A stretch of DNA of 64,000 nt from Cherax quadricarinatus (lineage: Eukaryota > Arthropoda > Malacostraca > Decapoda > Parastacidae), in NCBI RefSeq assembly GCF_038502225.1, contig NC_091323.1, positions 27,190,990-27,254,989 of the forward strand, given 5' to 3'. Under the pieces are notes generated by a model that searched no databases, had not been told where the DNA came from, and saw only the letters and a program-made list of their open reading frames with translations. The position numbers and the translations under genes are program-made. Below are positions 57,738 through 64,000 of the stretch, in pieces (within the stretch, counting starts at the first letter, position 1; every line of letters begins with the position of its first letter).

Positions 57738-58124
57738 AGTTAAACCTTGGTATAACTGAATAATGGGGAAGAAGTGTCTGTGTAATCGACAGTCTATTGC
57801 ATCGAAGTGCCTAATCCAATGGACATAGTCCATTGTATAGTCTACCAAAAATGCACAATAAAGTTAATGGACAAAAATCTCAATGTAGCAGACTTAATCC
57901 ATTTTATAGGGAGCTACCAAACACGCATACTAAAGCTAATGGACAAAATTTCAGTGTAATGGATTTGGTCCATTGTACGGGGATCTTGTCTGACACTACC
58001 GCTATGGAACAAGATATCGATACAGCAGCCTTGGTCCGTAGCATCAAACATTTATCCAGCCAAATATTTTGTCTGTTACCTCTGAGATTAACTGTGTAGG
58101 GATCAGTTATATTGAGGTTTTACT
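57738..58124. mobile_element. Pogo-type MITE with internal repeats
   Basis: Ends agttaaaccttggtataact and, in reverse, agtaaaacctcaatataact, 17 of 21 matching. The interior has two ~95-bp units each with taatggacaaaa and a tccattgta/tccattttata motif. The TA flanks are imperfect. Confidence 0.65.
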
Positions 58125-58253
58125 TAAAAATTCTTTATTTTGTACTTAAAAATTTAATAAAATTTAGTAATTGGTTAAATAGCACTTGAAGAATACTGCT
58201 TATGAAACTTTGTATACTGAAATCAGCTTCAGGACATAGTTTAAAAGTAGCTT

Positions 58254-58425
58254 ATTATTATAATCAATGGGAAGCGCTAAACCCATAGGAGTATACATCG
58301 CCTGTGGGGGGGGGGATGTGGAAGGTATTCAGGCTTAATTCAGGGAACTGGAGCACAGATCCAATTCCCTAGATCAAGAGCCCCTCACCAGCATCAAGGA
58401 ACCTTCCTTGAGGGGTAAAAGTAGC
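58254..58425 (-). repeat. Dispersed short repeat, best copy
   Basis: aatgggaagcgctaaaccca, a 10-G run at ~58307-58316, ggcttaattcagggaactgg and cctcaccagcatcaaggaac. Opposite orientation to 38265-38405. Confidence 0.65.
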
Positions 58426-59663
58426 TTATATGTGACTGCTCACAAGTACTTTGAGATGCCTGTGCCATGTGACTTGATTTTTTATTTAAAAAGAGTTTTT
58501 TTAGTTATCAGTAGTTCCTATAATTTGTGTATTACTTCCTATTTTTCTTTGTTATAAATTTACTATGTAGATTACATAACTATAGTGACTCAGTTTTAGT
58601 AGGACTTGAGGAAGAGAGTGCCATAATAGGGTGAATACCATGGTGAAGAATTCTATCACTATTAATCTGAGAAATGGAGTTATGAGTGTGTGTTTAGCCA
58701 CATGTATTTGAGTAACATTGAGTTATGATTGTGTTATAATTATATTGATGTATATATAACCCCATGTTCACTACTTTTGGATTATTGATTTTTTACAATT
58801 CCAAGGTACCATATATCACTAGTTTCAGAGGCAATGCTTTATGATGCCATACTTCTCAATGTTCCTCTGATATTTTTTTTTTTAAGGGAAGGGAAATGGG
58901 GTGGGGGAATCGGTACTCTTGTTTAAAAATTGTAATTGTGATACACTTGACTTTATAATCTTGCTTACCATACCAGAGAGTCTTGTTTAAAAAACAATAA
59001 ATTAATGGTAAGTTAAAAGGAAAAAAAAAAAAAAAAAGTCTTCCCAGTTTTGTTAAATGTAAATTTGTAATAATTATGTTGTTGAATCCCATGTACAATT
59101 ATAAAGCACCTCACTAAAGAATTTTTCTTACTAATTATTCAAAGTCCATGAATATACTTGTGTACCAGTATACATAATGTGGCATTCAAAATAATTTAGC
59201 CAAAAAATGCAGGGTTCTACTTAGTTCTGGATTTTTGGCATGAGGGGAAGGAGTGGGTTGAAAGACTGTATTGATTGGAACAAAGATCAATTTCCCATTT
59301 GTTAGGAGATGAAATTTAAATGAAAATTTTTACAAGTTTTGCCAAACAAATTATTTTTTGAATAAAATAATTTTTGAAGGAATTTCTTGCTGGCCAAGAG
59401 TGCCTGACCAAATTTGATTGGTATGGGCAGGATCCTGTACATTAAAAGGCACCTTTTTTTGAAAGAATGTATTACTATTGGTTATCTTCAAAAGCATTTC
59501 AGTTGGGAAATGCCTTTTCACTGTTGAACTGCAGCTTATTGGGTGGCTTTATACTTGTTTTCAGACCTCCCATAGATTTACTATATTTTTTTATACTGAC
59601 TCGGATTCATCTGTTTTGCATCATATTCCTGTTTCACTTCCTTTTTTTCATTACTTTGTTTAA
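58426..59663 (+). other. Unique AT-rich 3' UTR/flank
   Basis: No feature recognised. A-rich and T-rich runs only. Confidence 0.5.
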
Positions 59664-59835
59664 CCCTTAAACTGTCCAAACGTAGATCTACGTTTTTTTC
59701 AACATTTGAAAGTATGTAAAAAAAAAAATGTAATTTTTTTTTTTTTTTTTTATTTGAAAATATGTAAAAAAAAACGAAGATCTACTTTTGGAGCACTACG
59801 AATGTGAACGTAAATCCGTTTGGACAGTTTAAGGG
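59664..59835. mobile_element. PiggyBac-like MITE, 172 bp
   Basis: TTAA at 59660-59663 and 59836-59839; ends cccttaaactgtccaaacgt and, in reverse, the identical cccttaaactgtccaaacg. Palindromic acgtagatctacgt adjoins the left end. The best-preserved termini of the family here. Confidence 0.94.
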
Positions 59836-59839
59836 TTAA

Positions 59840-62800
59840 ACAATATTCTCCTTTTTCACATTCCAAATTTTTAGTGTAAATGATAATCTGTTGAAATTGA
59901 TAGCAAAACTAGTATGAGGTATTCTTCACTGAAATTTTGGCACTGTTAAGTTTCTTGAAGGTGTTGAGATTAGTGACTTCAGAGCACTGAGAATATTTTC
60001 TGCACTCATGAACACCACCCAAAAACATTAAAAATTGCAAGTTTAAAAGATATTACATTTGAAAGGTAATTGATTTGCTATATAGGTTTTCATTAACATC
60101 ATACTGTATTTTAATTGCTTAATATGTACTGGATGCACAAATTAATAAATGGGCTTTTATTTTTAACTGTGAATGCATGATGTAACAATTGTACCTAGTG
60201 TTACCCTCAAATTTTTCATGGTAAATTAACTGTGTTTCCTATGTTTTTATCCCTGTGTTTACTAAAATGTTTGTGTGCATTTTTGCCAGTAGTTATTGAA
60301 CATGTACTTTTGTGCACTACACTGATGGGTCATGTTAAGTACAGTAGTCTGTTTTCTGAAAACTTCAACATCCATTCCACAGAAGATAATTGAGTATTGT
60401 ATGAGGATGTGAAGGCATTTATCAGCATAATTTGGTTTACAATGTTGCAGATTCAAAGCCAGTTCTCATGTACTGAGAAATCATGATCTGTATACCCTGT
60501 TTATTTACAGTTTAATCCAATTAATTTTTAAACACCTCATGTGTTACATATTTTTTCTTTTGTGTGTTTTGCTAAACGAATGCTTCTGAAAGCTGTACAT
60601 TATTTATTTCATGATATAGCTAATTATGAAGTTGTGACCTACTTTCAAACTCTCCTTGCAGATGATTTACATAGATAGCTTCATGAAAAATATCAGTATA
60701 CCAAGAAAAATACAGATGTGAAATAAAGAAATAAAATATAGTTATGGCAATAACCAGCAATATAGATAGTTGCATTTTCCCAAAACTCTTAGCATGCCTT
60801 GTGTAATGTACATGCAGACTTAATATTTACATAAAAACTAGTTAAGTATATGGAAATGACAGTATTGTCACTGTAATATATCTCAGGAGAGCTGTGTTCA
60901 TAGTGATAACTCTTAATTAACACAGCACCCTACAACAGTGATACGCTACTCACATAAATGACCAACTGCAAATGGCAACCCCCCCCTTTTTTTTTTTAAG
61001 CTGTTTAACAAGATTTTAATTCTTTATATTATTTTAGTATGGGGCATTAATTAAAAGAAAACTTTATTTGATGTGAACAAGAAACATGTTTAGCCATAAT
61101 TCTTAAGACATCTTTGGAGAGAGTACAAAATCAACCATTCCTTATACTCACCGACAATAACCGAATCTGCTTTGGAAGCGTGCATTCTACGGACTTGCTT
61201 GATCTCGCAGGGTGTCTTAAGAATATGGACACAGTAACATGTAAAGTAAATGTGCAGTTAATTTAGCAAGTCTTGAGCATTGAGTCAAATTCTGTTGTGA
61301 ATGTATTTATTGTGCAAATTTTTTTTATTGACTGTTGTAGTCAAGGACTGGCTGTATGTGCTGTTACCAATAAAAATGTAATGCCTATGTCATGCTTAAT
61401 AAACAGAATTGGGCAATTAGGCAGAACTGCTCTAAAACAATCTTTTTGAAAAAAAATTCATGCCTTTGATATAATTTTAATTACATTGCTATATAGCAAT
61501 AATATAATCAAATTAACCCATAGGTGTCACTCGGCACTAGCAATGCTGCATAAAAAATTTAACATTGCCCCAAAACTCAGACACCTCGCCTAAATTTGCT
61601 AAAGTTAATACAATATAATTTAGCTTAATCCTACTAAATACATTTTAGGTCAGTCTGAATTTACCAAGTATTATTTAACATCAGCAATACATGTTTATTT
61701 TATGTTCAGAAATAAATTTTCACTGCTTATTTGACAAAGAACCATCACTTTACAAGCCTAAAATGGCCAATTCTGCTCATTTGGCACAATACCTATACCA
61801 CTTGGATGATAGGCATACGTATTATCGTATGTTATGCATTCAGAAAGAAATTAATAACAAGCCTTTCTGCTTATTACTGCATTTTTGTGCAGAATTAAAC
61901 AATGTTCAATATTGATATTTGTGAATCAAAGCATTTTCTGTAGTAAAGACTGTGCAAGTCAGAATGAGATTCCCAGTTAGTGATCAAAGAACCAGAGGTT
62001 TATTGGCAATAAACTGCTTTATTAGAAGTTGCCTTTAAAAATTTGGTTCATAAAAATTTTCACTGTGCTGTGATTCTCAAATAGATAACAAAGTATGTAT
62101 CATGTTCCAGTGGCATCTTAAAGTATGTCCAGATGGCTATAATATGGATGGAGAGGAGTTGAAACAGCATTTTCAGATATTACATGCCTTTTTATGCAAA
62201 ACTAATTACATTATCAAAAACAAATTTGATCATGAAATGAATTAGTATGTTATTTAGGATGCATACCTCCCTAGGTGTTGCTGTAAAATGTGGCCATAAT
62301 GTACTTGTATTTCTCTATGCAATATTTATAACTGCTTCTTAAGTGCTGAGAGTGAAAAGAGCAAGAAATGCTCTTCATAAACATTATAAAAAATGTTGTT
62401 CAAGGGATCACTTTTGTAGAATAAACCAAGTATTATAAATTCAGAAAAAATTTCTGTATATCAACTCTCTTTCTCTGTACATTGTACTAAAAGTTTGATG
62501 TTTTAATAAGGGGAACATGACTAAAATATGTATAGTTTATGGTTACTTGTTTTACCCTCAGCCTTCAGAATTGTATATATTATACTAAAAGGAATGCAAC
62601 TCCTCCAACACAAACTATTTGTTACAGCAGTGATTCTATCTAAAAGCTAGATGAATTTGTAAATGGTATAATAAGCATGAGTGCACTTGTGGAGTGCTAT
62701 TTTATGTGCTGCTGTCAGGAAAATATAGTACTAAGTCATTATTGACTTGGTGAGGCAATGATTTTTGCCTCTTTTCTGCAGGCACCAGTGATGACAGTGT

Positions 62801-63559
62801 GAGCAACAGAGATTTCTGTATTATTCACTTCATGTGCTGTATGATGAAAAACAGCTTCATTTTCTTTTAGTGGTTTCATTTTTGAGAGGCACTGCAAAGT
62901 TTTTTTTTTTTAGTTTTAGAGGCAAGTAACTACTGAACTTAACTAGCAGTTGATATTTATTCTCCAAATGATAAAAAGGCTTTTTCTGAATCTGAGAATG
63001 GCTTTATTTTTTGTTTATGCAAAACTTGGTAATATGTCAGTGGATTGTTTCTTCCATTACAAGAATGCAATACAACAGTTAAATTTTGCAGTTTGCTACA
63101 TTAGTTATGAAAGAGGGTGAATTCTGCAGTAACTGATATACTCGTGTTGCAACACTACGGGTCTGTGGTAAGCCTCCATCATGTTTACTGCTGTCTTGAG
63201 AGAGACATTACTCAATACCAAATAGAATTTGAATTTTCTTTTTATATAAACATAACTGTCAAGTAAAGAATAAATATAAGGATTTTAGCTATGGTTTATT
63301 TTTCATCATTTCAGATAATTCTCTTTCTGTTACAACACATTTTCAGCACCAGTACCACCTTCCTCTTCCTCAAACAGAATTTAAATCAGAATTGCTTATT
63401 TCAGTCTCTGCCCACCCTATGGATTCTGTAAACACTTTCAAGCATGAATAATGAATATTCTTAGCATTCCTGATAGAGCTAAGCTGCTAATCTTTCCTCA
63501 AAATGCTTGAAAAGGCTTCACTGGATCTTTCTCCCCTCCACTCCTTCCTTCAGTTTTCC
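59840..63559 (+). other. Long unique AT-rich stretch downstream of Pak
   Basis: About 3.7 kb without a recognisable transposon, gene or RNA, in contrast to the rest of the window. It contains the strongest candidate poly(A) signals (60722, 61369, 61398). The repeat-poor character up to ~61.4 kb fits a long 3' UTR; beyond that I see nothing. Confidence 0.5.
60722..61403 (+). promoter_or_regulatory. Candidate Pak poly(A) signals
   Basis: AATAAA hexamers occur at 60722-60727, 61369-61374 and 61398-61403, the last two 29 bp apart in otherwise unique AT-rich sequence. They would end an ~8 kb last exon, which is long but known for animal signalling genes. Nearer AATAAA matches (for example near 56025 and 56565) are also possible. 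RNA evidence is needed to choose. Confidence 0.3.
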
Positions 63560-63895
63560 ACTTTAACTCTTGTATACGAGGGGTTTGGAACTCCAGCAGG
63601 CATGCACGAGCATATCAAATAGGAGTGAAAGTGGTTTTTATGACTCGTTGTGCTGTTGGAGTGTGAGCAAGGTCACATTTACAAATAAACTCGTTAGTTG
63701 GACTTAGTCCTCGTGGGAAGTACAGTGCCTGCATTCTGAAGGAAGGGTGGGGATATTTACAGTTTGGAGGGGCATCTGAACTGTAGTATCGGAACCCCAC
63801 AGGCAAGACAGTGATAGTGCGAATTATTTTTTTTTTAGGGGGGGGGGTCACCCTGCCTCAGTGAGAGACGGCTTGTGTGTTTTATATATACTTAA
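63560..63895 (+). mobile_element. RTE-like C-terminal edge and tail, diverged
   Basis: ttgtatacgaggggtttgga corresponds to the ARGLDFQQA coding region; then the tail (gagtgtgagcaaggtcacat, gggtcaccctgcctcagtga). A G-run at 63839-63847 disrupts it. Confidence 0.75.
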
Positions 63896-63904
63896 GTATG
63901 TGTA

Positions 63905-64000
63905 CACTTGCCTAATTGTGGTTGCAGGGGTTGAGTCATAGCTCTTGGCCCTGCCTCTTCACTAGTCGCTACTAGGGCCACACTCCCTGCCCCATGAGCT
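63905..64000 (-). mobile_element. LINE relic (family 3), cut by window end
   Basis: cctaattgtggttgcagggg, ttgagtcatagctcttggcc, ctgcctcttcactagtcgct: the same region as 45985-46110, continuing beyond the window. Confidence 0.7.

Noticed and set aside
59700..59770. Regulatory poly(A)/poly(T) tract
   Set aside because: It is the AT-rich interior of the piggyBac MITE.

Overview
This is a eukaryotic genomic window, almost certainly from a decapod crustacean. The inference rests on one spliced metazoan gene with multi-kilobase introns and on dense, mutually nested transposon families of a kind I associate with decapod genomes. No species can be named from the sequence alone. There is no prokaryotic-style coding.

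The only host gene I can support is a group I p21-activated kinase (Pak, the PAK1/2/3 type) on the + strand. Nine exons lie between 2942 and 53191. They encode the last ~425 residues: the Ser/Pro-rich linker, the PIX-binding proline stretch followed by RPERTKS, the basic MSDEEI linker, and a complete Ste20-type kinase domain ending at a TAG at 53189-53191. All intron phases agree and all visible kinase motifs are intact. The N-terminal CRIB/autoinhibitory exons lie upstream of the window. The 3' UTR is AT-rich; AATAAA signals lie at 60722, 61369 and 61398.

Everything else is intron or 3' flank filled with mobile elements. (i) An RTE-like LINE family is the most abundant. It has an APE endonuclease, an RT, a C-terminal RWFGH block with an AT-hook-like GRGRPRKGW, and a conserved ~330 bp 3' tail. 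Three 3' ends (1-590, 3559-5849, 40404-43453) are nearly identical, so the family was recently active. (ii) Two groups of CR1/Jockey-type LINEs are present. (iii) Pogo/Tigger DNA transposons and MITEs carry CAGTRG... ends and TA duplications; four retain large transposase remnants (9549-14164, 15948-17841, 21843-24191, 25019-27390). (iv) PiggyBac-like MITEs carry CCC...GGG ends, TTAA duplications and palindromic subterminal motifs. (v) One tRNA-derived SINE and several foldback sequences are present.

Layout: 1-2941 RTE and piggyBac; 2942-15500 RTE copy B, Tiggers and a three-deep nest at 9340-14275; 15701-29837 a Tigger/LINE/Tigger nest at 18466-24923 plus a near-full Tigger at 25019; 29982-37985 RTE elements nested in each other; 38173-45738 a Tigger at 39299 holding four later insertions; 45828-53107 LINE relics and a head-to-head RTE pair between the kinase exons; 53192-64000 3' UTR/flank with few repeats. 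Target-site duplications and clean interruptions allow a relative chronology of the families.
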